NCBI GenBank assembly: GCA_900766265.1
Contig: CAAFUS010000013.1
Coordinates: forward strand, 248,001-312,000
DNA length: 64,000 nucleotides
From: Pseudomonadaceae bacterium
Lineage (GTDB): Bacteria; Pseudomonadota; Gammaproteobacteria; Pseudomonadales; Pseudomonadaceae
Reading direction: 5' to 3'
Shown here one piece after another: positions 20,393 to 29,166 of the stretch (the stretch's first letter is position 1; the number at the start of each line of letters is the position of its first letter). The notes beneath the pieces are model-generated. The model saw nothing but the letters and a program-made list of their open reading frames with translations. It had not been told where the DNA came from and did no database searches. Made by a program: the position numbers and the translations under genes.

Positions 20393-20884
20393 ATGAGCGC
20401 ACTGGTAGGCGTGATCATGGGCTCCAAGTCCGACTGGTCCACCTTGAGCCACACCGCCGACATGCTGGAAAAGCTGGGCATTCCCCACGAAGTCACCGTG
20501 GTATCGGCGCACCGTACGCCGGACCTGCTGTTCCAGTACGCCGAACAGGCCGAAGCGCGCGGCCTGCGCGTGATCATCGCCGGCGCCGGTGGCGCGGCGC
20601 ACCTGCCGGGCATGTGCGCGGCCAAGACCCACCTGCCGGTGCTCGGCGTGCCGGTGCAGTCCTCGATGCTGTCGGGCGTCGACTCGCTGCTGTCGATCGT
20701 GCAGATGCCGGCTGGCGTACCGGTCGCCACCCTGGCCATCGGCAAGGCCGGCGCGGTCAACGCCGCGCTGCTCGCCGCGAGCATCATCGGCCATGAATTT
20801 CCCGAGTATCACGCCGCGCTCAAGCAGTTCCGTCAGGAACAGACCGATACCGTGCTGAGCAACCCGGACCCGCGCGAGGCCTGA
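20393..20884 (+). CDS. purE: N5-carboxyaminoimidazole ribonucleotide mutase
   Basis: A 163-residue class I PurE that converts N5-CAIR to CAIR in purine synthesis. The N-terminal VGVIMGSKSDW phosphate-binding motif and VSAHRTPD are intact, as is the GAGGAAHLPGM segment. The frame stays open upstream, but the ATG at 20393 with AGAGG eight bases before it matches the family start. purK follows three bases after the stop. Confidence 0.96.
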   Translation: MSALVGVIMGSKSDWSTLSHTADMLEKLGIPHEVTVVSAHRTPDLLFQYAEQAEARGLRVIIAGAGGAAHLPGMCAAKTHLPVLGVPVQSSMLSGVDSLLSIVQMPAGVPVATLAIGKAGAVNAALLAASIIGHEFPEYHAALKQFRQEQTDTVLSNPDPREA

Positions 20885-20887
20885 CAG

Positions 20888-21973
20888 ATGAAGATCGGTG
20901 TAATTGGGGGCGGTCAGCTGGGCCGCATGCTGGCGCTGGCGGGCACCCCGCTGGGGATGGACTTCGCCTTTCTCGACCCGGCGCCCGATGCCTGCGCGGC
21001 CGCTCTGGGCGAGCACATTCGCGCCGATTACGGCGATCAGGACCATCTGCGCCAGCTGGCCGACGAAGTGGACCTGGTGACCTTCGAGTTCGAAAGCGTG
21101 CCGGCCGAGACGGTCGCCTTCCTGTCGCAGTTCGTGCCGGTCTATCCGTCGGCCGACGCGCTGCGTATCGCCCGTGACCGCTGGTTCGAAAAGTCCATGT
21201 TCCAGGAGCTGGGCATCCCGACGCCGGAATTCGCCGACATCCAGTCGCAGGCCGACCTGGACGCCGCGGTCGCCCGCATCGGCCTGCCGGCCGTGCTCAA
21301 GACCCGCACCCTGGGCTACGACGGCAAGGGCCAGAAGGTGCTGCGCAAGGCCGCCGACGTCAGCAACGCATTCGCCGAACTGGGCAGCGTGCCCTGCATC
21401 CTGGAAGGCTTCGTGCCTTTCACGGGCGAGGTATCGCTGATCGCTGTGCGCGGACGCGATGGCGACACGCGCTTCTACCCGCTGGTGCACAACACCCATG
21501 AAGCCGGCATCCTGAGGTTGTCGGTGGCCAGCAGCGCGCACCCGCTGCAGGCGCTGGCCCAGGACTACGTCGGGCGGGTGCTGGAAAAGCTCGACTACGT
21601 GGGTGTGCTCGCCTTCGAATTCTTCGAGGTCGACGGCGGGCTCAAAGCCAACGAGATCGCTCCGCGGGTCCACAACTCCGGCCACTGGACTATCGAAGGC
21701 GCCGAGTGCAGCCAGTTCGAGAACCACCTGCGGGCGATCGCTGGCCTGCCGCTGGGCCCCACCGACAAGCTGGGGGAGAGCGCTATGCTCAACTTCATCG
21801 GTGAGGTGCCGCCGGTGGCCAAGGTGGTGGCGATCGAAGATTGCCATCTGCATCACTACGGCAAGGCCTTCAAGGTCGGCCGCAAGGTGGGTCACGCGAC
21901 CCTGCGATGCCCGGACCGCGCGACCCTGGACCGGCAGATCACCGCGGTCGAGTCGTTGATCGAGCGCAGCTGA
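20888..21973 (+). CDS. purK: N5-carboxyaminoimidazole ribonucleotide synthase
   Basis: A 361-residue ATP-grasp enzyme that makes N5-CAIR from AIR, bicarbonate and ATP, feeding PurE. It starts MKIGVIGGGQLGRMLALAG, the hallmark of PurK, and contains KTRTLGYDGKGQ and the ATP-grasp metal site segment NEIAPRVHNSGHWT. It is transcribed with purE. Confidence 0.96.
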   Translation: MKIGVIGGGQLGRMLALAGTPLGMDFAFLDPAPDACAAALGEHIRADYGDQDHLRQLADEVDLVTFEFESVPAETVAFLSQFVPVYPSADALRIARDRWFEKSMFQELGIPTPEFADIQSQADLDAAVARIGLPAVLKTRTLGYDGKGQKVLRKAADVSNAFAELGSVPCILEGFVPFTGEVSLIAVRGRDGDTRFYPLVHNTHEAGILRLSVASSAHPLQALAQDYVGRVLEKLDYVGVLAFEFFEVDGGLKANEIAPRVHNSGHWTIEGAECSQFENHLRAIAGLPLGPTDKLGESAMLNFIGEVPPVAKVVAIEDCHLHHYGKAFKVGRKVGHATLRCPDRATLDRQITAVESLIERS

Positions 21974-22090
21974 TACCCCGTGAGCCCCGCCCGGAGGCTC
22001 GCGGTCGGCACCCTCTCAGGCGAACTGCGCCGGCACTCATTGGTCGGATGAGGTACGCGGCTTTTCGCGCAAGACCTGGGAGTAATGCCA

Positions 22091-22342
22091 ATGGGTATCA
22101 TCGGAACCATCATCATCGGCCTGATCGTCGGTCTCATCGCACGTTTCCTCAAGCCGGGCAACGACAGCATGGGCTGGATCATGACCATCCTGCTCGGTAT
22201 CGGCGGCTCGCTGCTCGCGACTTACGGCGGCCAGGCGCTGGGCCTCTATCAAGCGGGCGAGGGCGCGGGCTTTATCGGCGCAGTCGTCGGTGCGATCATC
22301 CTGCTGGTGATATACAACATGGTCACCAGCCGTAAGCACTGA
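22091..22342 (+). CDS. GlsB/YeaQ/YmgE-family stress-associated membrane protein
   Basis: An 83-residue protein with three hydrophobic helices separated by glycines (GIIGTIIIGLIVGLIARFLKPG, then MGWIMTILLGIGGSLLA and GFIGAVVGAIILLVIYN). This is the pattern of the transglycosylase-associated/GlsB family of small stress membrane proteins. The second in-frame ATG (22091) is chosen because it matches the family start and has GGAG at eight bases. No precise function is known. Confidence 0.85.
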   Translation: MGIIGTIIIGLIVGLIARFLKPGNDSMGWIMTILLGIGGSLLATYGGQALGLYQAGEGAGFIGAVVGAIILLVIYNMVTSRKH

Positions 22343-22394
22343 CCTACCGCGCAGGGGCTGCCCTGGCGGCCCTTGCATCCTAGCCGTAACCACC

Positions 22395-22931
22395 ATGTCC
22401 CGACCGATACTGCTACTGCTTCTTCTAATCGCATCCTTCGCTCACGCCGCACCTGCCGAACTCGACTGGCTGGAGTTGATGCCGCCCGAAGACCGTGCGG
22501 CACTCGAATCCATGCCCGAGATCAGCCATGACACGCCTGAGGGCCTGGGCTTCAGCGACAAGGGTGGGCTCAGGCAGCAGGGCGACCTTCCCGAAGTGAT
22601 GTATTCGGCCAAGACGGTTCCGGTGCTCGACGGCAAGGCGCTTCGCCTGGGAGGCTATCCGGTACCGCTGGAAACCGACGAGCGCGGGCGCAGCACCGAA
22701 TTCTTCCTGGTGCCCTATCCCGGCGCCTGCATCCACGTGCCGCCACCGCCACCCAACCAGATCGTGCTGGTCCGCTACCCCAAAGGCCTGCAGCTCGACG
22801 ACATCTACACGCCGCTCTGGGTGGACGGCACGCTGCGGATCGAGCCGGTCAGCAACGACATGGCCGACGCCGCCTATGCGATCGATGCCGCGGCGGTGAA
22901 GGTCATCGAGGAAGACGACCTCCAGTTCTAA
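22395..22931 (+). CDS. DUF3299 exported protein
   Basis: A 178-residue protein with an N-terminal signal peptide (about 18 residues, ending AHA). It resembles DUF3299 proteins, with the motifs RLGGYPVPL, FFLVPYPGACIHVPPPP and VRYPKG. Some DUF3299 proteins lie beside ABC exporter genes, but none is present here. Location is probably periplasmic; the function is unknown. It lies 52 bp after the small membrane protein and 13 bp before the UDG-like gene. Confidence 0.8.
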   Translation: MSRPILLLLLLIASFAHAAPAELDWLELMPPEDRAALESMPEISHDTPEGLGFSDKGGLRQQGDLPEVMYSAKTVPVLDGKALRLGGYPVPLETDERGRSTEFFLVPYPGACIHVPPPPPNQIVLVRYPKGLQLDDIYTPLWVDGTLRIEPVSNDMADAAYAIDAAAVKVIEEDDLQF

Positions 22932-22944
22932 CCGGAGCCACGGC

Positions 22945-23619
22945 ATGCCTCTCGCCAAACAGCAGCGCCAGGCCTTTCGCGACCTCGCCCATGACACCCG
23001 GGGTATCGACGTGGAGATCTACGCCCGCTTCGGCAAGGACCCGCTCGAGCCGTTGGTCGGTCTGGGCCGCCGGGACGCACCGCTGGCCTTCTTCGGCCGC
23101 GATCCCGGGCGTGATGAGGTGAAACATGGCGAGCCCTTCATCGGCAGTGGCGGGCAGATCGTGCGCAAGGTTCTCTACCGGCACCTGCACGGCGAGCCGA
23201 TGCCCGACTTCGAGGCGAGTCGGACCTTGAGCCGGGACTATTTCTGGATAAACACCGTGCCGTACAAGCCGATCGGCAACAAGGCGTGGTCCATGCAGGT
23301 GAAGCGACGCTTCCACCCGCTGATGCGACGCCTGCTGATCGAAGGCTGGCAGGGCCGCGACATCATCACCCTCGGCCGTGAGGCTTTTCTCTGGTTCGGA
23401 ATCGAACAGCCGAAGGTCGTGCGCGAGGCGCTTAAGCAGTTCTGGCAGCGCGACGATCGGTTCGACGCCAGCATCGAGGTCGACTTGCAGACTGATGGGG
23501 GTACCGCACGTCGCTTCCGCCTGCACCCGCTGCCCCATCCTTCGCCGCTCAACCAGACCTGGTTCAAGCGATTCCCCGACCTGCTCGAGGCACGCTTGAG
23601 CATCCTCGCGCCGGCATGA
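22945..23619 (+). CDS. Uracil-DNA glycosylase superfamily protein
   Basis: A 224-residue protein of the UDG superfamily. The first catalytic-motif region reads FFGRDPGRDEVKHGEPFIGSGG and the second HPLPHPSPLNQTW, with the conserved HPSP histidine. The family 4 iron-sulphur cysteine pattern is not evident. GGAG precedes the ATG. The substrate (uracil or another lesion) is not clear. Confidence 0.75.
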   Translation: MPLAKQQRQAFRDLAHDTRGIDVEIYARFGKDPLEPLVGLGRRDAPLAFFGRDPGRDEVKHGEPFIGSGGQIVRKVLYRHLHGEPMPDFEASRTLSRDYFWINTVPYKPIGNKAWSMQVKRRFHPLMRRLLIEGWQGRDIITLGREAFLWFGIEQPKVVREALKQFWQRDDRFDASIEVDLQTDGGTARRFRLHPLPHPSPLNQTWFKRFPDLLEARLSILAPA

Positions 23620-23628
23620 CGCACGGCT

Positions 23629-24777
23629 TTATCGATCGATCACGCCGTTGCGCTCGAGCCGATAGGCACTGACGGACTCGTAGACCGCCTTGCGCAGCCG
23701 GTTAATGCCGCCGATGGGGCGGTGTTCGGGTAGCGCATGCCAGGGGTTGAACGACAGGTTGTCGCAATCGAGGTTCTGTTCGGGGCTGTCGAAGTCCTGT
23801 GGGGGCACCCGGACGTCCGCCACCGTCTCGAACGGGGAGATCGCCTCGTCCCACTCGATGCTGGTGTCTTCGATAGGCATGTAATGGTCGGCGTTCTGCC
23901 GTTGGACCTGCAGCGTGAAGCAGGCCGGCACGCGGTCCAGGGACAACTGCCGGTAGAGCGCGCTGCGCAGGAAGTTGGGCAGGTCGCGATTCAGCTCGGG
24001 CAACACGTAGTGGGGGCAGTTCTCCGGCGCCGGTACCACGCGGTACTTGATGTTCAGCGGCCCCAGGGTGAAGGGCGCAACCGAATGGTAGGTGGTCGTC
24101 ATCGGGCTCGGCGGCGCGGGGGAGAGCGTCTTCAGCGCGATGATCAGGTGGCGCAGCTCCCAGCTGCGTGGGTCCCATTCAGGGAAGAACGCCAGCACCC
24201 GCTTGCCCTCTGCCTGGGCGGCGAAGTTGCTGCGGTATTCGGCCACGTCCCGTACGAAAAACGCCGAATGGTTGAACATCACGAAGTCCTGTTCCAGCGC
24301 ATGGCGTGGGTTGCGCGTGAGTTTTTCGCCCGGCACGTCCAGCAGCTTCAGAGCCATGCCCCGGGCGTCGCGCACGCGGTCGAATTGCGGGTAGGCGTTG
24401 CCGTTGGACAGCCGCATCCAGGCGTCCCACTGCTTGCCTGGCTCGGCGAATACGCCATGCTTGAGCGCCGGTTCGATATCCTCGCGTACCTTTACTTCGG
24501 CTTTGACGCAGCCATGGGCCTTGGCGTGGGCGTCGCGCAGTAGGCGGGTGTTCTCGCGGTGCTGTTCGACCACCGAGATGGCGTCGGCAATGATCGCCTG
24601 GGTGTCGGACGCCTCGCTGAGCGGAACCTCTTCCTCGGTGGAGACCGGCCCCGAGTACCTCACGGCATCGAACAGGGTCTCTATCAGCCCGCCGACGAGA
24701 CCGACGACCAGGACCACCAGCACGAGCCGGCCGAGCAGGCGGCCAAACCAGAGCCAACATTTCTTGAGCATGTGCAA
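23629..24777 (-). CDS. Membrane-anchored catalase-like heme protein
   Basis: A 382-residue catalase-superfamily protein. An N-terminal transmembrane segment (about residues 13-33) would place the domain in the periplasm. The distal histidine region reads HAKAHGCVKAEV and the strand MRLSNGNAYP is followed by RDARGMALKLLD. The end carries SFNPWHALPEHRPIGGINR and the R-x3-Y heme-ligand pattern RKAVYESVS. It is shorter than classical catalases, as in SrpA-type proteins. It lies 26 bp downstream of a di-heme peroxidase-like gene, so the pair probably acts together against peroxides. Confidence 0.85.
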   Translation of the reverse strand: MHMLKKCWLWFGRLLGRLVLVVLVVGLVGGLIETLFDAVRYSGPVSTEEEVPLSEASDTQAIIADAISVVEQHRENTRLLRDAHAKAHGCVKAEVKVREDIEPALKHGVFAEPGKQWDAWMRLSNGNAYPQFDRVRDARGMALKLLDVPGEKLTRNPRHALEQDFVMFNHSAFFVRDVAEYRSNFAAQAEGKRVLAFFPEWDPRSWELRHLIIALKTLSPAPPSPMTTTYHSVAPFTLGPLNIKYRVVPAPENCPHYVLPELNRDLPNFLRSALYRQLSLDRVPACFTLQVQRQNADHYMPIEDTSIEWDEAISPFETVADVRVPPQDFDSPEQNLDCDNLSFNPWHALPEHRPIGGINRLRKAVYESVSAYRLERNGVIDR

Positions 24778-24803
24778 AATCCTTCTGCAGTAGGTTCGAA
24801 GCT

Positions 24804-26675
24804 TCAGCCGCAGCGCGGTCCCGGCGTCCAGGGTCGGGGCGTCACCTCGCTCAGTCGCGCTTCCATCTGCGGGTCGCCCAGTACTTTCAGGTACTCGACC
24901 AGCGCCCAGCGTTCATGGGGCTGCAGGGCGCGGCCAATCACCCCGTCTTGTCGGCAACCGGCGCGAAATTCGTGGCCCTGGTTGCCGTTGCCGGTGATTG
25001 TGGTGTCGAGCAGAAAGCCGCCGGGGAACCGCTCGCTGCGAAAGCCCACGCGCACCGGATCGAACTCCGCGCTGCCCACCCAGAAGCGTGTCTGGCGCTC
25101 GGCGACCGGCGACAGCAACTCGAACAGGTTCGCCACCGAGCCGTTGTGCAGGAAGGGCGGCGTCGCCCAGACACCTTCCAGCGGCCGGGCCTTGTAACCA
25201 CGGATCTCCTGCACCCCGATGGGCAGGCCGAAGCCGTCGAACTCGGCGCGCTCGGCCTCGCCGATACCGGCTTCACGATAGGCGCGCTCTTCGACATAGG
25301 CGGTGATGTAGGCCAACCCCTTGGCACTGGAGAGGCTGCTCAGGTCCAGCGGGCCGGACGCCTCGCCCTCGAGGCGCACGTCCAGCCGGTCGAGTTCTTC
25401 CTGCGTCCAGCCCAGGCGGGACAGGTCGAAGCGGTGATCGGCAATGTTGTCGGCCGTGGTCGGATCGGTACCCACTACCGAGGTGGGGATCACCGGCAGT
25501 TGCCACTCTGGATCGCGCTCCGGCGCGAAACGCTGGTCGACGGGCTTGGGCCGGGCCCCGTGGCAATGAGCACAATTCTCGCGGAACAGGGCACGACCCA
25601 GGCTGGCCTGCTGCAGGTCGATCTTGCCGAGTACCTGTTCCGGCCAGCGTGGCGGGGCCAGACGCATGAGCGTGATTTCAAGCGTATGCATGTCACGCAC
25701 CCGCACCCCGGAGGCGTAACGCTCGGCTTCGGGCAACGGCTCGCCGTTTTCCCCCAGCAGGTGCAACGTCGCCCCGACGCCAAGTGCTTCGCCGATATTG
25801 CGCGCCATCGGCTGCATGGCCGAGCCGTTCCATTGCACCCAGTCGAACTTCCAGATGTCCCACAGCTGGGGATAACTGACCGGGGCGTTGGCGACGCGGT
25901 AGTTGCCGGCATCGATAGCATCGCCGAACACGCTGTTGGCGATGCGACCGAACGCATCGGTGCGTCCGAAACCTTCCTCGGTCGGATAGAGCCCGCGATG
26001 CCAGTCGTTGTAAGCCGTGCCCAGCAGACGGTCGAGCACCTGCTTGAAGTCCTCGCGAAGCCGATCGCGGTCGCGCTCGTAGTCGTCGCCGAGTACCTCC
26101 TGGGCGAAACGGCGAAACTTCAGCGGGTTGTAGTAGGTGAAGGCCATGCTCATGCCGAGCGCCTGCCCGAAGCCGCCGCCGCGCAACGTCGGCACGGTCG
26201 AGGCCAGCGAATGCATCGCCGCGCCGCCATCGATACGCACGGCTTGCCCGCCATGGCGCAGCTCGCCGGTGTGGCAGGCCGCACAGGTGATATCAAGATA
26301 GGCGACGCCGGTGCTCGCGTCTTCATGACGGGCAAAACCCACCGGCAGGTTGCCGGGGTTGAGTGGGGAAGGGTGCTGCTGCGGATCGACCAAAAAACCG
26401 AACCGCGCGAGGTACTCGGGCGCAGCCAGCCGGTCGCGGCTGAACGGCCTTTCCAACGCGCCGAACCAGGCGTAGTGCAGGCCTTTCACCTGCGTACCCT
26501 GTGGCGTGTAGTAATAAGTCTGCCGATCTGCCTCGCTCCACTGGTCGAGGTAATGCAGCGCTCGAGGCGGCTCATAGTCTGGCAGGTTGGGATAGGCGAC
26601 AAAACAAAGCCCCACCCCCACCAGCAACACAGCCACAACCAGAAGCCCGCACAGGGCACGTCGTAGTAATCGCAT
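24804..26675 (-). CDS. Di-heme cytochrome c peroxidase-like protein
   Basis: A 623-residue exported or membrane-anchored cytochrome. An N-terminal hydrophobic segment (residues 7-28) is followed by two c-type heme sites, CAACH (131-135) and CAHCH (368-372). The length and the region WDIWKFDWVQWNGS suggest the larger RoxA-like branch of the MauG/peroxidase superfamily rather than the short CcpA type. This is judged by eye. It is probably co-transcribed with the catalase-like gene. The substrate is unknown. Confidence 0.82.
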   Translation of the reverse strand: MRLLRRALCGLLVVAVLLVGVGLCFVAYPNLPDYEPPRALHYLDQWSEADRQTYYYTPQGTQVKGLHYAWFGALERPFSRDRLAAPEYLARFGFLVDPQQHPSPLNPGNLPVGFARHEDASTGVAYLDITCAACHTGELRHGGQAVRIDGGAAMHSLASTVPTLRGGGFGQALGMSMAFTYYNPLKFRRFAQEVLGDDYERDRDRLREDFKQVLDRLLGTAYNDWHRGLYPTEEGFGRTDAFGRIANSVFGDAIDAGNYRVANAPVSYPQLWDIWKFDWVQWNGSAMQPMARNIGEALGVGATLHLLGENGEPLPEAERYASGVRVRDMHTLEITLMRLAPPRWPEQVLGKIDLQQASLGRALFRENCAHCHGARPKPVDQRFAPERDPEWQLPVIPTSVVGTDPTTADNIADHRFDLSRLGWTQEELDRLDVRLEGEASGPLDLSSLSSAKGLAYITAYVEERAYREAGIGEAERAEFDGFGLPIGVQEIRGYKARPLEGVWATPPFLHNGSVANLFELLSPVAERQTRFWVGSAEFDPVRVGFRSERFPGGFLLDTTITGNGNQGHEFRAGCRQDGVIGRALQPHERWALVEYLKVLGDPQMEARLSEVTPRPWTPGPRCG

Positions 26676-26793
26676 CGGTCACGTCCTTGTAGTGCTATGG
26701 CGATGGAGCGTTTATGGCAGGGTCTGGTGGAGATGGCAATATGATGTCGTTGGTTTCGCGGTGACGCATTAGCTTGAGTGCGGTCTCGGACAG

Positions 26794-27222
26794 TTATTCA
26801 AGGTTAAGCAAGCTTCCATCCACCGAGGCTGAAAGGCATGAGATATAAGTTAAGTAGTTTGAATTTCTCTTAACTAATATGCCATGCCTGGGCTCTTGGA
26901 TGTCAGTAACCCTGTTGGTGCTGGATATCACTGTGTACGTATATCCGCCATTACTGAAGCTAATAGAGTTAGTCAGTTCGCTGCCAGAGGCGTTGCCTAT
27001 TAAGATTTCAACCTCATCTAATGTTTTTTTTAATTCTAGCTCTGGTGGATGATTACGTCGTCCAAAAGTATAAGTAATCGTATCGTCGTGCTTATGTAGT
27101 TCGATGAGCTTGTTGGATTCCGTTGTGCAGCTGAAGAGGGGTTTAGGCTCGTCGATAGGCTTTGCCGCTAGAATGGACGAGAAAGCTAAAGTCAGGGCTA
27201 GTGCAAAATGCGAGATGTTCAT
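26794..27222 (-). CDS. Hypothetical exported protein
   Basis: A 142-residue protein with a signal peptide (ALALTLAFSSILA, about 19 residues) and two cysteines at positions near 31 and 129 that could form a disulphide. No family is recognised. Base composition is clearly more AT-rich than the genes to the left, marking the start of an acquired segment. A periplasmic role, for instance as a further immunity-type protein at the edge of the T6SS locus, is only a guess. Confidence 0.6.
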   Translation of the reverse strand: MNISHFALALTLAFSSILAAKPIDEPKPLFSCTTESNKLIELHKHDDTITYTFGRRNHPPELELKKTLDEVEILIGNASGSELTNSISFSNGGYTYTVISSTNRVTDIQEPRHGILVKRNSNYLTYISCLSASVDGSLLNLE

Positions 27223-28194
27223 TTGGCGATCGCTTGGTTAGTTATTGAAGATATCTTTGTCTTTTGGTTATTTTAATATCTGTGCTTTCCACAGTCTTTC
27301 AAAACTTTCCGTCTTGCTCGATAACTATCCGTATTTAGGTTCGCTACCTTTGTTATCGAGTCCACCGTCGCTGAAAAAGCACCTTTATCTGAAAGTTCGT
27401 ACAGTCTATTTTATATCCAGAGATCTGCAGCCGATCGAGTGGCGTACTTCATGGTTAGTAAGAGATCGGGCTGCTCTGTAAAGTCCAAATCTTTGTCGGC
27501 TGGCCAATGTTAGTGAGCCGATTGTTCCAAGATGTCAGCGCTTCGTAATTGTGCCCTGGCTAGCTGGGCAGATTAATGTAGAACTATTGTCGGTATTAGG
27601 CGGCAATCCATGTTTACTATCCGGATTGAGCTAGCAAAAGTTAGTAAGATAGTTTGGCTTGTCGAAAAATATGCAGCTACAAAGATGACTGCAATCACGG
27701 TACAGCGGTTGACAAGCGCGGCGACCCTAGCAGGTATTAGTTTCTCCCTTCCAGATTATTCATTTTGATTCGTATCTTTTGTAGTAAGGTTTCGCCTCCT
27801 CTTGAAGGTCTTTCCCTCAGAGAACGTCGGCTATGTTCAGTAAAAGTACGGTGCGCTCAGGCGCAATTTTTTCAACGTTTCGAAGTACTTGAAGTGCTAG
27901 ATCAAAGTCGCTCGCTTCAGCTAGCGCGTAAGTGTTTATTTATCATGCATTGTAGTTGGCGTGCTCGGCTCTAGTTCCGATAGATTCGAGAGGCTCGGCA
28001 GGCACGTTTTATTGATAAATTCGTCCCATATGCTATAGGCTGAGAAACATAGCCAGGCAGGGTGCGTCTTCCCTTGGCGTCAATGCCGGCTCGCTGTTGC
28101 CGCTGATCGCTTGCTTGAGCTTGAGAAACGCGCCTTCAACTCGAGGCGCGGATCTGGGCGCCTTTTCTGCGCTTGCCTACAACCGGCCCATTTA
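27223..28194. other. AT-rich stretch without a convincing gene
   Basis: About 970 bp of lower-GC DNA. Short open frames at 27245-27481 and 27765-27974 have no recognisable domain or ribosome site. On the minus strand a readable segment (28022-28129, ending FLSL and a stop) lies in the same frame as the neighbouring effector fragment after two stops, so it may be a further decayed part of that gene. No transposase or tRNA remnant was recognised. Confidence 0.6.
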
Positions 28195-28356
28195 TTCGGG
28201 CTCAGATCTTACGTTGAGTTCACCGCTGCGGGTGCTGACGGTATAGATGCCGGAGCCCCAGAAGGCCGTCCGCTCGAGCTTCTCGTCCTGACGATAATCC
28301 TCCCAGCACTTGAGGTGCATGTACAGGCTGTACAGGGTCAACACCGGCGGCTTCTT
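28195..28356 (-). pseudogene. Orphan fragment of a T6SS effector N-terminal domain
   Basis: Fifty-four codons in the same frame as, and directly after, the stop of the preceding immunity gene read VLTLYSLYMHLKCWEDY and end at TAA. The sequence LTLYSLYMHL is identical to the M23-like region of the intact effector at 29163-31610, where PRLTLYSLYMHLQDWAGY occurs. The fragment has no start codon or ribosome site of its own. It is a displaced remnant of a paralogous effector. Confidence 0.75.
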
Positions 28357-29166
28357 TTACTTATCGATATCTAATGACTTGTTGGTGCATTCAAGAGTGT
28401 CTTTGCACTGTATCCATCCCTTAATTCTTCCTTTTTTCTTGTTGTGGAACACGGCTTCCAGCCAGCCTGCCCTTTGACCAACTATCAGCACCTCGTCGTC
28501 AGGTATTAAATATTTTGAAGTTTTGTCCGCGACGTTGGGCTGGCTGTATAAATATGTTTTATCCAATATGCGCGTAGTGATGTGTTTTTGTTCGAACCAA
28601 GCTTTGTATTGCGCGGAAGATAATCTGCTTTGAATGGCTGCTTCGGATTTGTAAGGATGTTCGTACACAAGCTTATCGCTCATGGGTGATGACAGGACGT
28701 CCCCTCCCGCACCGAAGTAAGCGCTGATTCGCTCGCTTCGTTCGTACGTCAGTGGAGCTAGGCTCTTGTATACCAGCGTTGTGAAGTAGTCTGAGCCGTA
28801 GCTGATGCCGGTATCGGAGTAAAGAGTCGTTCTATGAATAACGAAGAGTTCTGCATTACCATCGAAGTCTGAGTCTGCCAAAAAAGCGCTCTCCACTTCC
28901 CCAGGGTCGCCAAGATAGGGGAGTTCTGCGAACTGAGTTTTGCTTTCAGAGCCGCACTCCTGCGCCACTATGACGATAGGAAAAATATCACCGTGTGGAT
29001 CAACCGAAATATCTGATTTTATGAAGCGTATTACAGTGTTTTTATTCTGTGAGATAGGGCTGTATATATCATCTGCAGACCTCTGCATGCAGGTCGAGCT
29101 AGCATAGGATGTGTTCAGTGCGGCGGCAAGAATAATTGCGCATGGTAACTTGTTGGCTGCCATCAT
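28357..29166 (-). CDS. Candidate periplasmic immunity protein with C-terminal SH3-like domain
   Basis: A 269-residue protein with a signal peptide (CAIILAAALNTSYA) and a C-terminal SH3-like segment of about 60 residues (KTYLYSQPNVADKTSKYLIPDDEV, then GWLEAVF and GWIQC). The ATG at 29166 overlaps the effector stop as ATGA, so production is coupled to the toxin. A TTG at 29175 is a less likely start. Translational coupling, export and position behind a peptidoglycan hydrolase all suggest it protects the cell from that effector. No known immunity family is recognised. The gene is AT-rich. Confidence 0.65.
   Translation of the reverse strand: MMAANKLPCAIILAAALNTSYASSTCMQRSADDIYSPISQNKNTVIRFIKSDISVDPHGDIFPIVIVAQECGSESKTQFAELPYLGDPGEVESAFLADSDFDGNAELFVIHRTTLYSDTGISYGSDYFTTLVYKSLAPLTYERSERISAYFGAGGDVLSSPMSDKLVYEHPYKSEAAIQSRLSSAQYKAWFEQKHITTRILDKTYLYSQPNVADKTSKYLIPDDEVLIVGQRAGWLEAVFHNKKKGRIKGWIQCKDTLECTNKSLDIDK

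Noticed and set aside
27245..27481. 78-codon open frame in the AT-rich region
   Set aside because: No ribosome site, no domain, no signal peptide of convincing form; chance frame in low-GC DNA is more likely.
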